A stretch of DNA of 64,000 nucleotides, from the NCBI RefSeq assembly GCF_048771995.1, contig NC_133044.1, positions 1,136,001 to 1,200,000 on the forward strand, in the 5' to 3' direction. Both the position numbers and the translations under genes were made by a program. Shown piece by piece: positions 1 to 11,024 of the stretch; position 1 is the stretch's first letter; each line of letters opens with the position of its first letter. The notes below the pieces were generated by a model that worked only from the letters and a program-made list of their open reading frames with translations, was not told the origin of the DNA and made no database searches. This DNA is from Taeniopygia guttata. Lineage: Eukaryota; Chordata; Aves; Passeriformes; Estrildidae.

Positions 1-2847
1 AGATATTAGCCACATAACATCATTGCTTATTGTTATTCCTGATGAAACTCGGGAGGCAGGAGGTTTCCCAGGCAGAGCTGCGGGGCTGGGGCTGTGGCCC
101 TCGGCTGTCATCGCCCAGCTCTGTCCCAGAGAACCTGTTTGTCCTAATCCTGCCACAGAGCATCCAGCTGGATTAGTCCTGACTAATCTCACTGTGTTGC
201 AAAATAGCACTTCATCAAAGCCCAGATTGTCTGGGAGAAAAGGGTGGGTTTTTAAGAGGCATCCGAAGTAATTTTTCTTTTTTTGAGAACTGAGCAATGA
301 ACTGTTCAAACTTGTAATTTCCCTCCTGTAACTGTCCTTTGGAATCTGCTGCTGGAGGGGTTTCCTTGGCATTTCACCAGGAACTTGAAACCACACAGGT
401 TGTGTCTTTGGAGTGAAATACAAAGCTGATTTTTGGGTGTGTGTGTGTCCATTTTAAACAGTGCTTCCAAGTGATTAAACTGACTGTTTTGCATGTAGGG
501 AAAAAAAAAAAAGATCCAAAAATACCAGTCTGACTTTTTCAGAGAAACTCTGAGCCCAAGATAAGACAAGGAAAGTGTGTGTAAGCTTGAAAATAATTCC
601 CACAGCAGTGGATGGTGACAGAGCTCGTTTTGTTTATGCAGATTTAACTGCAAGCAAAGAGATTTCCTCTGCACATGCTGGGGCATGTCTGGATGCAAAC
701 AGAAAACACAGCACACTGCCAGTGGGAATTTTTCCTGGAAGCCAGCCCAAAAGGACACACACAGGTGGGGACTGAAAGGAGAAAAGCCAAACAAGCAGAG
801 GTAGCACCACCGGAATTCAAATGGTCCCAGGTGGATTGGGAATGCTAATTTTTTAAATGTCCAAAACCCTGCTGTTTTTCCTTTCTGAGAACAGCCACAC
901 CCCACGATGTGCTCAGATCCCACCTGGAGCAGAGTGACAGGGCACAGGGAAGCAGAATCAGTTAAATTGTGCGGGGTTATTTGTTGTGCTGGTAGCAATA
1001 AAAGGTTGATTTTTAAATATTAAAACCAATAAAATTCCTGGGTTTGCTGTGATTTCTGCTGTCTTGTTTTCATGTTACTTGGATTTGCAGTGATTCCCAC
1101 AAGGCAGCACACCGTGGCCGGGGCTGGGAGGGAAAGGGGCAGCAGTTAGCACCGACCAGAATTTTCAGTGAGCCTCCCAGTCCATTTTCATGGATTTATT
1201 TCTCTGGGAAGACATTTCTGTTCACCCAGAGCTCTGCCATTGCTCCCTGCCTCCCACTGTCACCGAATATCGTGGCAGCTGCTTGCATTGCTCTTCCCTC
1301 TCCCTGCCTGGTGGGATGCTCCAAGGCCTGAGGAGGAGAGGGAGGAAAATAAATGCAAGCTGTCAATGTAAATAAACCTGCTAACAGTCATTCCCGCTAA
1401 GGAATAAATAAGGAAAGGAGCGAATCCATTTGGGTCGCTCACTCCGGAGGGAACCTTGTGGTTTGGTGGGGACTGGGCAGCGAGGGTTTTCCTGCAGCTG
1501 CTCCTTTTCCTTTTGCTGTGTTATTTTCCTGGAGTTGCCTCCTTTGTGCCCGAGGCATTCCCACACTGCAGGTGTGTGTGGCACACAGCTGGCTGAGCCA
1601 CCCATGCCAGGATCCACAGCTGGCTGAGCACCCACGCAAGGGGAGCTCCCCGGCCCTCCTGGCACTTCCCTTCCCACCTCTTGTGTTCCAGCTGGGAGTG
1701 AGCAGTGCCACCCTGACCCGGGGACCTGAAACGGTGTTTGTCCATTGGAGGTGCTGATCACTTCTTATCTGGCGTGTGGCATCTGCCACCATCCCTGTCC
1801 CTGGGTGTCTCTGTACGGGCCGTGCCACCAGCCAAGCCTTGGGAGCGTGGGCAGAGCTGCATCTCTCTGTTCTCCAGAAAGAACCCAAATTTTCCAGGCC
1901 TGAGTGGTTTTTAAAAGGTTTTCCATTAGCTTTCCGTGCCGCCCCGACTCGGGGCTTTCAGCGCCACACGGCCCCGGCGGCATCACTGAGGGTTTGCTGA
2001 TTTTATTTAACACGAGGAACTACAACGAGAGAGAAATGCATTAAGATTGGTTTCAAGCAGACTATTTTAAAATACAAATAAAGTTTTTGGAGCTGTTTTG
2101 TGGGCACTGTAACTTTATGTAAACACTGGAGGAGGCGAGGGACTGTGATAACCATGTGAAACAAAAACTCACCCAGACCAGGGTGGGAGGGACACTGAGC
2201 CATATATTTTTCCTGTCGGAGCTCAATGAAAGGCAAATAAACGAGGAAAAATAAACTCGATGTTTACAAAAGGGCCAGCGTGGGATCAGCTGCCAAGGTT
2301 TGCTGATCCCAGTGCCCAGGTACTGCTGAAAGGATTCTGCTCCCACTGGAAATCCTGTTCCACAGCATTTTATTATCCAGACATTCCTAATCTAGGAAAC
2401 CTCATGGTTCATATCCCACTAATTCTTAAGAAGGATGCAAAGTAAGTGCTTTTAAATGAGCAGGTTAAAAGATGTGTCAGAAATTAGGAGCGAGGCCCCA
2501 GCAGCGGCTGTTCCATGCTCTGCTCTGCAATGCAAATGCATTTGATTTATGTATAATACTGCACTTGCTGTACCACTGTAGCCCAACTAAAACATGAAAT
2601 ATAACCTCTTTTTTTTCCTTTTCCTAGTAGGCCTTTTAGGTGCAGTTTCTTGAGGGCAGTAAATAGGAATATCAGGCCTTTGTCAGTTGTGTCATTTAGA
2701 GCATGAAAGATGGATACAAATTTGATCATTTTCCAAGAAGCAGTATTTTTACCCTCTGAAACACACATGAGAGAGGAAGGACCCATGGAGCAGAAGCTGC
2801 CTGGCATGAGGAGCCTGGGCTGGCAAGGGCAGGGAGCTGCAGCACCA
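1..2847. other. Intergenic, no gene recognised
   Basis: All six frames give only short open stretches without recognisable protein features. Around 985-1,035 there are two AATAAA hexamers followed by a T/G-rich stretch, which looks like a polyadenylation region on the + strand; it could be the 3' end of a gene lying left of the window, but no coding sequence supports this. Nothing else is identifiable. Confidence 0.5.
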
Positions 2848-3308
2848 GGGGCTCACCTGGATCCCATCATGGGGCTCACCTGGATCCCATCATGGGGCTC
2901 ACCTGGATCCCATCATGGGGCTCACCTGGATCCCATCATGGGGCTCACCTGGATCCCACCATGGGGCTCACCTGGATCCCACCATGGGGCTCACCTGGAT
3001 CCCATCATGGGGCTCACCTGGATCCCATCATGGGGCTCACCTGGATCCCATCACGAGGCTCACCTGGATCCCATCACGAGGCTCACCTGGATCCCATCAT
3101 GGGGCTCACCTGGATCCCATCACGGGGCTCACCTGGATCCCATCATGGGGCTCACCTGGATCCCATCATGGGGCTCACCTGGATCCCATCACGGGGCTCA
3201 CCTGGATCCCATCATGGGGCTCACCTGGATCCCATCACGGGGCTCACCTGGATCCCACCATGGGGCTCACCTGGATCCCATCACAGAGGCCCACCTGGGT
3301 CCCATCAG
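2848..3308. repeat. 23-bp minisatellite, about 19 copies plus one degenerate
   Basis: A tandem array with a period of exactly 23 bp: GGGG starts recur at 2,848, 2,871 and so on to 3,262. Units differ mainly at C/T positions near the end (ATCAT, ACCAT, ATCAC). Each unit carries CACCTGGATCC, that is an E-box overlapping a GGATCC palindrome. Because 23 is not a multiple of three and the unit has no forward stop, all three forward frames stay open and give the same 23-residue repeating peptide. I see no evidence that it is coding. Confidence 0.97.
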
Positions 3309-5475
3309 GGAGGCAGAGCTGTCCCAGGGCACCGAGGGCTGTTCCCAAGGCCGTGTGTCTCTGCAGAGCTGTGTTCTCCTCCCACAGATATTCCCAGGCC
3401 GTGGGACCTGAGCGGTTGCAGCATTCCCGCAATAAAACCACCACCTCTGCGAGCTTTGGCAATGTTTGGCTGGAACCTCTGCTCTTTGCTGGCCATGAAG
3501 TGCATTCCTGACACCTCTCCCTGTGTATCCACGATAACCATCTCCTCAGACCAGGGATGGGGCTGGACCCTGCCCAGTAACTCCCACGCTGGGAATTGTC
3601 AGGCAGGGATGGGGTGCCCTTGCAGCTCCAGACAGGAGTTTTCCTGGCTCCTTCTGGAGGTGCCAGGTGGAGGTGGAGATGGGCTGTGCTCCCCTCTCTC
3701 CCTGCTGCCCTCGTGCCCCCACAGAGCGTTTGGGTTGTGCTGGCTCAAGCAGTGCCCTGCACAAGGACAGCCCTTCCCTCTGCATTTCCAAGGCTGATTA
3801 AACAGGAGGCAGAGTAGCCTTAAGCATTCCTCTAATTAAAACAAAATCCCTCGTGGCCTCTCATATCCAGAGAGATATTACAGACCTAAGGGTTGTATAA
3901 AATGTGTATTTATTGATCAGATCAACTGTTGCAGCTCCTGTAGAGTTCAGTGAGAGCATCAACATGACCAGGCTGGTGAGGAGGGCAGGAGGGGGTTTGA
4001 TCCGAGCTCTCAGTGATGCCAGCCCGTGAGTACAACCTGCTAGGAATACATTTATACACTTTTGTGTACATTTATGTACATTGAAATACACAGCTGCCCA
4101 GCTAGGCATCACCTCCAACAGGCTGTTCCCTGGATATGCTTTGTGGAGTTGTACCACAGGGGGTTCTTTCTGGCTGCTTTGCTTCTGAACCCACTCAAAT
4201 GGCAGGTTTTTCTATTCCAAGAAGACAAAAGCATTTTTGGGAAAGCCTCGGAGTGATTGAAGGACAGGACATACTTTCCAGGGAGAAGCAACCACTCGAA
4301 AGCTTTTGCAGGCTGAGATTTTGTTCTCAACAAGTTGCTCCAGTTTGAAGCAGAATCCTAAGAAATGTGAGTGTGTGGCAGAAATGTCTGCAGGCCTGGA
4401 TTAAAGCGGTGCTGGCAGATGAGGCTGTAGCTTCCACAAGATAAACATTACAGGAAAATAGTGTAAATACGGGGGATTCTATTTTTTTTCCCCCCTCATT
4501 TTTCCCTCACTTGGGCTAGGAACTGCTAAAGCTTAAATAAATCATTGCAGAAGTGAGACTGACCTAAATTATTCTACACAGTGGAGACCTTGTCTCCTGC
4601 TTTTGGAGATTCTTGTATTTAAGCTGTGCCAGAACAGGGTTTAAGTTGTGTGTTCAGCAGTAGCTCCTTCCTACGCCCTGGGGAGCTTGGGGGAAGGTGT
4701 GAGATCGGCTGCTGCGTGCCAGCAAGGCTGCTGGGGAGGCAAAGCCACAGCTCACAGCGCCGGGGGAGCCAGAAGGGATTTTTGGTGCCACACCATCCCG
4801 TGCTCGGTGCTGGCAGCTTTCCCTGCCCTGCGTGGGGCTGTCGCTGTGCCGGGCTCCACTTGCTCCCAGTGAACACGCAGCCCAGTGCCTCATTAAGTGA
4901 TGCATGTGTGTCTGTCAGGGAATGCACAAATGCCCAGATAATTTGCATTTGAGCACCCAAGGAGGTCACGCATCAGCACCCAAGCTGAGTCTGCAGGGGC
5001 ACGCACAGGTGCAGGACCATTCCTGCAGGGAAGGGGGCTCAGCATCCATGGAGGGCTATTCCTGTGCCCGTGAGCCCGATCAGGGCATGCATGGGCAGTT
5101 CATGCATGAGTGATTTGGCATACAAATCACAATTAGCCTGTGCATGACTGCTCAATCAGTTCATGCATGGGCACTAAGTGGTTTGTACATGGTTTCCCAG
5201 TAGCTTCACTGGTGAGCACCCAGTGTGCTCCCAGAGCAGGGACTCCCCTGGGGACTGCAGCCCCAGGCTGGAAGAAGGAGCAAGGAGCGTGGCAGAGTGC
5301 AGGGAGTGCAGCAGGGGATGTGGCTGATGTGGATGTGCCGAGGTGGGGTAGGAGGAACCCCCATCCTGCAGTCAGCCCAAAGCCACTGTCATGTCTTGGC
5401 ACCTCCCAGCTCCTCTGACGGCAGCACCGTGCTCTGTGTGACCACAGGAACCCAGCTTTGGCAAGTGCTGTGGCT
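3309..5475. other. Intergenic, no gene recognised
   Basis: Unique sequence with short frames only. A cluster of CATGCATG-type motifs lies at about 4,900-5,170, including two copies of CAGTTCATGCATG about 61 bp apart and a perfect 8-bp-arm dyad at 5,110-5,130. No exon-like structure was found. Confidence 0.5.
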
Positions 5476-5477
5476 CA

Positions 5478-5530
5478 CAGGAGGGTGGAGCAAATGATCA
5501 CAACAGCCCTTCCAGCCTTAAAAATGTAGG
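5478..5530 (+). mobile_element. Possible degenerate CR1 LINE 3' end
   Basis: The stretch reads like the terminal part of a CR1 element: a GATCACAAC...CCCTTCCAGCCTTAAAAATG pattern, compared with the usual avian CR1 end of GATC, a short gap, then CCCTTCCAAC. It is short and diverged, so the assignment is tentative. Confidence 0.4.
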
Positions 5531-5534
5531 AAGC

Positions 5535-8088
5535 CTTTGATGTGCAGGCAGGACGCCTTGCAGATAAACCATGTGTGGTGTAGGGCTTGTGCTGGAGCAC
5601 CAGCCCAAGGAGGGGGAGCACAGAAAAATGGAGAAACTCAAAGTAAAATTACCCATCCTCCTGGCCCTGGCCCTGCAGGCACCGAGTCTGTGTCTGTGTC
5701 CCCAACCCCTGTGCCATGGTCGGCTCAGAGCCCTGCACAGCCCACTGTGGGAGTGAAGCCACCAGACACAGTCACAGAGCACGTGGCTTTGATGTGACCT
5801 TTCCTTCAGTGTTCATGTTGTCCCAAACCCGTTTTTCTGTTCAGGAGACATCTGATTAAAGGCAGTTGCCAGCCCTCAGTGCATCCAGCCAGTCCAGAAT
5901 CCTGGGCTGGGGTGGTGGGAGCTGGGAGCAGAGGGCTGGGTGGCTTCTTACCCCTCACCCCCTGCATGCACTGAGGCAGTTCTTACATCCCTGTGCTCAT
6001 ACAAGCCTGGCGAGATTCCAGAGGCATCCTTATTTATGGATCCTGCATGAACTGCACACCGCCAGTCACTCGCAAAAACTTGCAGGGAGCAGCTGACCTG
6101 AATCCATATTAATCAGCTCACAAGCCGTGGAGTGTTTTCTCTCATGCCTGTGGGATGGCAGGAATGCTCTGCCTGGTGGCACGCAGGGTTTAGACAAAAA
6201 GCCATCTATAGCCTGTCACATTTTGAGGCCCGTTGGCCCTGGAGATAAGCCCAGGCTGCCCTGCCGTGGTGCCACGCTGCCTCTGCTCCGGGACAGAGCT
6301 GGGGGGATGAGGAGAGCTGGCTCCCAGCCCGCTGCAGCCAGGGAAAGGCCGTGCTGGCCTTGGGGACGGCGTTGGGGTTTCAGAGCCCCGGTGTGAGATA
6401 CTGCTGGCAAACGTGGGGTCTCGTCCCACAGAGGAGCATTTCTCCTTGGGCAGGGACACCTCAACTCTGCAGCCACTGCCTGGCTGCTTGCACAGCGGGT
6501 ACAGGGAGGCACAATTGCCCAGCTGGGGAAGCCGGGGACAGTCCCAGCTCTGGTGTTCCTGCTCTGGGGTCTCACCTTGGGATAAAGCCTTTGCAGATCC
6601 GGCAATAATCCAGAGGCCTTGGGGCTGCTCTTGCTGTTAAAGGACCACTCACGGTGTCCAAACCCTCCACATCAGCAGTGGCAGCTCCCGAGGGAGGTTT
6701 TAGAGCCTTTCCTTTTAAAGGGCTTTTTCTTTTCCAGGGGATTTATCCAGGTTCAATAGCAGGGATTCAGGGAGATAATAACGTACATTAACCAGGCCGC
6801 TGGAAACTGCTTTGCAAACAAGATTGATCAAAGCAGCCCAGGATGGAGAGCAAACCTCCGGAATGTGCTTTGCAAAACACTTGCCAAAACAATTGACTCC
6901 TGGTAAAAAAGAACACACTGGGCAGCCCTGGGGGCTGTGCCAGGGAGGGACCCCAGAATGCTGGTGGGGCTGCAGCCACCAGCAAGGGCTTTTGTGGATA
7001 TGATGGAGTGGCCCAAGTGCCCTTGGGATGGAGGAGCAGTCCTGCTCCAAGGTGCCCACGCCCTCCATTCCACTCCAGAGGGGAATTAATAGAAGGTGCT
7101 TTACTGCTGGTGTTGTTTTTATTGATTATTGGCAAAAAGAGTGACTGATGGTAGAGTGTAGAGAAAGGAGGGGAGCAGAGGTGCAGGAGACACGTGTGAG
7201 GAGGAGAGAGGGAAGGAATTCCTGCAAGGACAGGAGATAAAGGTGACATTTCAGCCGTTGTCTGCTGTGGTTCTTTGCTATAAAGTAAGTCAGTGTGCCA
7301 CGTCCACGACAGGGCAGAGCAGAAATAATGGGCTGAGTCATATCAAAGTGAGTTTAGGTTCAATAAGAACAATTTCCTGTGGGCGATGTTTCTACAGAGG
7401 TACAGCATGGAAGCAGAGCTGGTGGAAAGAATGCTGTAGCCACACTCACACTGTCAGCCCTGCGTTTGGACCTCAGAACTCTGCATTTCTTGTGGCAGAG
7501 GGCACAAAGTGTGTGGTTTTTTACTTGTAATCGCCTGGGATTGGAAACACATCCCAGGGGAAGCATGTGGCCACGGGGCAGGAGGAGCACAGCCTTAGAT
7601 GGCAAACTGCTTCTCACGCCAGGCCCTTTTCCTGTGAATCTCTGTGAAGTGCTTTATATAGTCCACCCAGAGGAATTTATAAACAAGTTCTCTTTGTCAC
7701 TCTTCAGGAATGCATCTCCCTCCATCAGTCCTCCAAGCACTTTCTTCGTCAAGGCCACGCTCCTTCCAGTGCAAGGAGCAGGACTGAGCCAGGCAGGAGC
7801 CGGGCTCCTCTTGGGGTTTCCTCTTGCTGCAGAGGTTTTGGGAGGAGGCAGGACGTAACTGGGATAGGGTTACACTGGGATTATAGAAGCAGCCACCAGC
7901 TCTGGGGACAGCAGACTGTCACCATTTGAGTTCACTACTCTTTGATACCTTTTCCCCTTGCTCAGGGCAGCTGGATCCTGCCCGGGGCTGAAGGTGCCCA
8001 CAGGCTTGTCCAGGACAGGAGGGAGACAAGTGGTTCTGCACTGGGAAAATACCAGGAGGTTCACATGGGGTAACTCCTGGGGGTGTCC
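5535..8088. other. Intergenic, no gene recognised
   Basis: No open frame shows homology I recognise, and no repeat family is evident. The base composition is mixed and several purine-rich runs occur, for example at 7,140-7,240. Confidence 0.5.
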
Positions 8089-8089
8089 T

Positions 8090-8157
8090 GTGCAGGGTTA
8101 AAAGTTGGACTCAGTGATCCTCGTGGGTCTCTTCCAACTCAGAGTATTCTGTGATGG
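8090..8157 (+). mobile_element. CR1 LINE fragment, 3' terminus
   Basis: The sequence carries the hallmark avian CR1 3' end: GTTGGACTCAGTGATCCTCG, then a CTTCCAACTCAGAGTATTC block and a terminal TTCTGTGAT. Only the last 70 bases or so are present, as is normal for 5'-truncated CR1 copies. It lies 85 bp before the solo LTR. Confidence 0.85.
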
Positions 8158-8241
8158 GAGCCCTTGTGGGAAAGCTGGGGGCTCCCACTGGGTGGGACAG
8201 ATATTGCTAATGCAGGTGAACCCAATGGGAAGAAATGACGA

Positions 8242-8611
8242 TGTCTGACTCAATTCAGAAGGCTGAATTATTTCTTTATTATAACCATGCTAAAATACAT
8301 TAATATACTATATAAAAGGAGGATATTAAAACTACATACTACTTTCTCTGACTCTAACTCTAGAACAACTCGTGACCCTCTCTGAGAGCCCAGCCCCAGG
8401 TGGGTTGGATTGGATTGGATTGGATTGTTGGATTGGCCATCAGGCTCAAACAATCCTCACCAGAATCCAATCAAGCACTCACCCCAGGGAAACAATTCTC
8501 CAAACACATTCCACATGGGAAAAATGAGGAGCAGAAATAGAAATTTTCTCTTTCTTCTCTCTGTGCTCCTCTATGAAAACTCCTGAGAGGGAGAGAAATG
8601 TGCTTGCCACA
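8242..8611 (-). mobile_element. Solo LTR of an endogenous retrovirus, passerine type
   Basis: A unit of about 370 bp bounded by TG...CA on the - strand. In that orientation it begins TGTGGCAAGC and ends in TCAGACA, and it contains an AATAAA polyadenylation signal about 30 bases before its 3' edge. I recognise the sequence as a dispersed LTR common in songbird genomes. No internal region or second LTR lies nearby, so it is a solo LTR. Its class (ERVL, ERVK or other) and age cannot be fixed from one copy. A GGATT simple repeat sits inside it at about 8,405-8,430. Confidence 0.8.
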
Positions 8612-10600
8612 GACAGACAGGATAAACATCACCCAGCAGCTGCCTGTGCCCTAAAACCTGCCGAGCCCCCCAGCTGCCCTGCGAGCAGAGCACAAACCTC
8701 CCCGGTGTGAGCGGGCTCCGCTCCGAGGCTCATGGAAAACTCATCAAGCAGATCCACGGGCTCAGATCTGCTGCCTCACCAGAGCCTCGCCAGAGCTATA
8801 AATACCCAGCCCAGCGGTGCAGGAACCTGAGCGGAGCGTGGGGACAGCAGCTCTGCAGCGTGGCCTTGTCCGTGTCCCCTGCCCAGTGACACCAGGACTG
8901 TGTCACCTGCCCGGGCATGGCCTTGTCCCCCCCGCCGTGCTCCTACAACCTCAGTGCTGGGCACTGCAGTGTTCATTCATCCTCGCTTTATTTTCTGCTG
9001 CTGACTTCTCTCTTAAAGCAGGAGCTCAGGTCTGGACCCATTAAGGAACAGTAAATATTTTATTTGCTGGTGGAGTTCTGACCGGTATCTCAGAGGCTAC
9101 AGAGGTCACAGTAGGAAATATCCATTTCATTAGCAGACGGGATTGGCCCTTTCCGAGGCTGCTGGCTCCTGGAGTGAGCCCAGCCTGTCCCCTGGGCGCT
9201 GTTACCAGTTGTAAGCTTGTCTTCATTCAGCAATCAAGTCAGGGAGGTTTCAGGACCTGGAGTGGTTTTCTTGGTTCTAAAGGCTATACAGGCAATTAAA
9301 ACTGGTCTTGTTAAGTGGCAGCTGAGCCCAGGCACCGCTGTTTCCCTCTCACTACTGTTCAGGCACTGCAGTGTGGGAACGGGGACAGCACAGGAACGAG
9401 GATTTTTTCTTTTGCTGGGCTTTTCTTCAGGTAGCTCCTGCACAGGGCTTCTTGGCACTGCTGCTCGAGTGAAATGGAGCAACCAGAACGGGAGCTGGCT
9501 GGCGGCCAGCCTGGCAGCCGGGGGGCAGGTGTGTGCCTGGAGCAGGGCTATGGAGGGCAGGAGCCCCGTGTGGGACAGCCAAGTGTCTGAAGTGCCAGGG
9601 TCACACCTCTGTTTGAGGAGCCCCGTGCAGGAAAGCCAAGTGCACAAAGCACTGGGGTCCCACCTGCGTGCCGGGGTCCGGCTGGGCTGTGATCCCTCAC
9701 TCAGCAGGATGCTGAGAGCTCCTGAGCAGGTGTGTGAACAGAGAGGTTTCCTTCTGCCCGCTCGGCTTTGCGTGCCTGTGGAACATCGCACGTTCTCGGG
9801 GTGAACGTACAATGGAGCAGCTCAAACAGCCACATGTCACCCCCAGGCTCTGGGAGTGCGGGGACAATTCTCATGGTACCCAGAGCACCCGGAGCGCAGT
9901 CCCCGGGTTGGGATTTTATCAGCTTTCCCACACAAAACAAGGCTGGCAGGAAAAGGGCCTGGCAGGCTGCCCTGAGACATCCTGGGGGACAGCAGTGACT
10001 CCCGCAGGGTGTGGGGCTGGCACTTCAGTGAAAGCTGCTCCCTCCCCAGACTTTGCTGGGCATTCCCCACACCCTGCTCCCTGTAAGAAAACCCCGAGAA
10101 ACAGCGGAACACTTTTGATGTGCTCAGGAAGGGGAAATGTTGAGGAGCACCTGCCTGCTGTGACCTGAAAACCTGGACTTTTGGGGTGCATTGTCCAGCT
10201 CCAGCTCCAGAGAACGTGCATCTGTCCCGAATGGGGTGCGAACAGCCTCAGGGACTTTTCACTTTAATGCCTTTCAGTTGTACTTATGTGCCACTGTGGG
10301 AGGACATCTCAAGGCTCAGGAGATGCATGAGCATGGCAGATTGGAGATCTCAGGTGAAAGGTGCCACTGCAACTCATCACCAAGACAGCACTTTCTGAGT
10401 CGGGCTGATCCCTGTGACCAAGAACACTTCGGTGTGGGACCCAACCCTGAGAGTTCCTCTTCGAAGGGTTCAGCTCCCGCTGGGGATGGGGTGGTCGGGG
10501 ATCGGGGTCCCCAAGGCAGAGGGGACCCCCGCAGAGGAATCATGACTCCGTAGGGCAACAAAGGTGCCTCTATAGGGATCAGCCACTGCAGGGGCTCGTT
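8612..10600. other. Intergenic, upstream of DYNLL2
   Basis: Unique GC-moderate sequence. Open frames on both strands at about 9,217-9,812 overlap each other, are rich in Ser, Cys, Gly and Arg, and match no family I know. I see no promoter or RNA gene before the CpG island that starts near 10,600. Confidence 0.5.
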
Positions 10601-10900
10601 CCCCGGGGATGGGGCCGCAGGCGCGGAGCCCACGGGCCGCCACCGGCCCCTCACACCGGCCGGGCCCCTCACGGCGCCCCCGCCCCCGGCCCCGCCCTCC
10701 CCGCCGCGCGCCGCCCCGCGGCATTGTGGGATGAAACAGGATGTAGGCAGAACAGCGCGGGCGGACGGGCCGGGCGCGGCGGGCCGCGCCGCGCCGCAGC
10801 CAATGGGTGAGCGGCGCGCCGGGCGGCGCGGCCAATGGGGTGGCGGCGGCCCGCGCGCCGCAGCGGGCGGGGCGGTATTTGAGAGCGGCGCGGCGCCGGG
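10600..10900 (+). promoter_or_regulatory. DYNLL2: DYNLL2 CpG-island promoter
   Basis: A very CpG-dense stretch sits directly before the non-coding first exon. Visible elements are two CCAAT boxes in the same orientation (CCAAT at 10,800-10,804 and 10,832-10,836, exactly 32 bp apart, about three helical turns), a GC box GGGCGGGGC at 10,865-10,873, and a weak TATTTGA at 10,876. ETS-like GGATG motifs occur near 10,725-10,745. NF-Y and Sp1 driving a housekeeping-type start is an inference. The transcription start is probably around 10,890-10,920. The island continues to about 11,300. Confidence 0.75.
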
Positions 10901-11024
10901 GCGCAGAGCGCGCGGGGCGCCGAGCGGAGCGGAGCGGGCTGAGGCAGCGCGGCCGGGCCTCTCACACCTCCTTCTCCTCCGTGCCGTGCCTCGCCCTCCC
11001 GGCGTGGCCCTGTCACTGTGAAAG
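10900..11024 (+). other. DYNLL2: DYNLL2 non-coding exon 1 (5'UTR), start approximate
   Basis: The stretch ends at a clear splice donor (AAAG|GTGAGC, GT at 11,025). Mammalian DYNLL2 has a non-coding first exon in a CpG island, and the first coding exon at 14,195 begins with an acceptor seven bases before the ATG, so an upstream exon is required. The left edge is a guess from the promoter layout. Confidence 0.65.

Noticed and set aside
980-1050. 3' end of an upstream gene, from paired AATAAA signals
   Set aside because: Plausible, but no coding exon lies to its left within the window, so it is only noted and not called as a gene.
2848-3308. CRISPR-like array (also considered for the 49-bp and 19-bp repeats)
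   Set aside because: The repeats are contiguous without unique spacers, and the DNA is a vertebrate genome.
2710-3797. Long forward frames of up to 301 residues with a 23-residue repeated peptide
   Set aside because: All three frames are open because the 23-bp minisatellite unit lacks stops; the peptide is a by-product of the repeat, and no start, splice or homology support exists.
8236-8617. Target-site duplication around the solo LTR
   Set aside because: The flanks share only GAC next to each end; no convincing 4-6 bp duplication is visible, so none is claimed.
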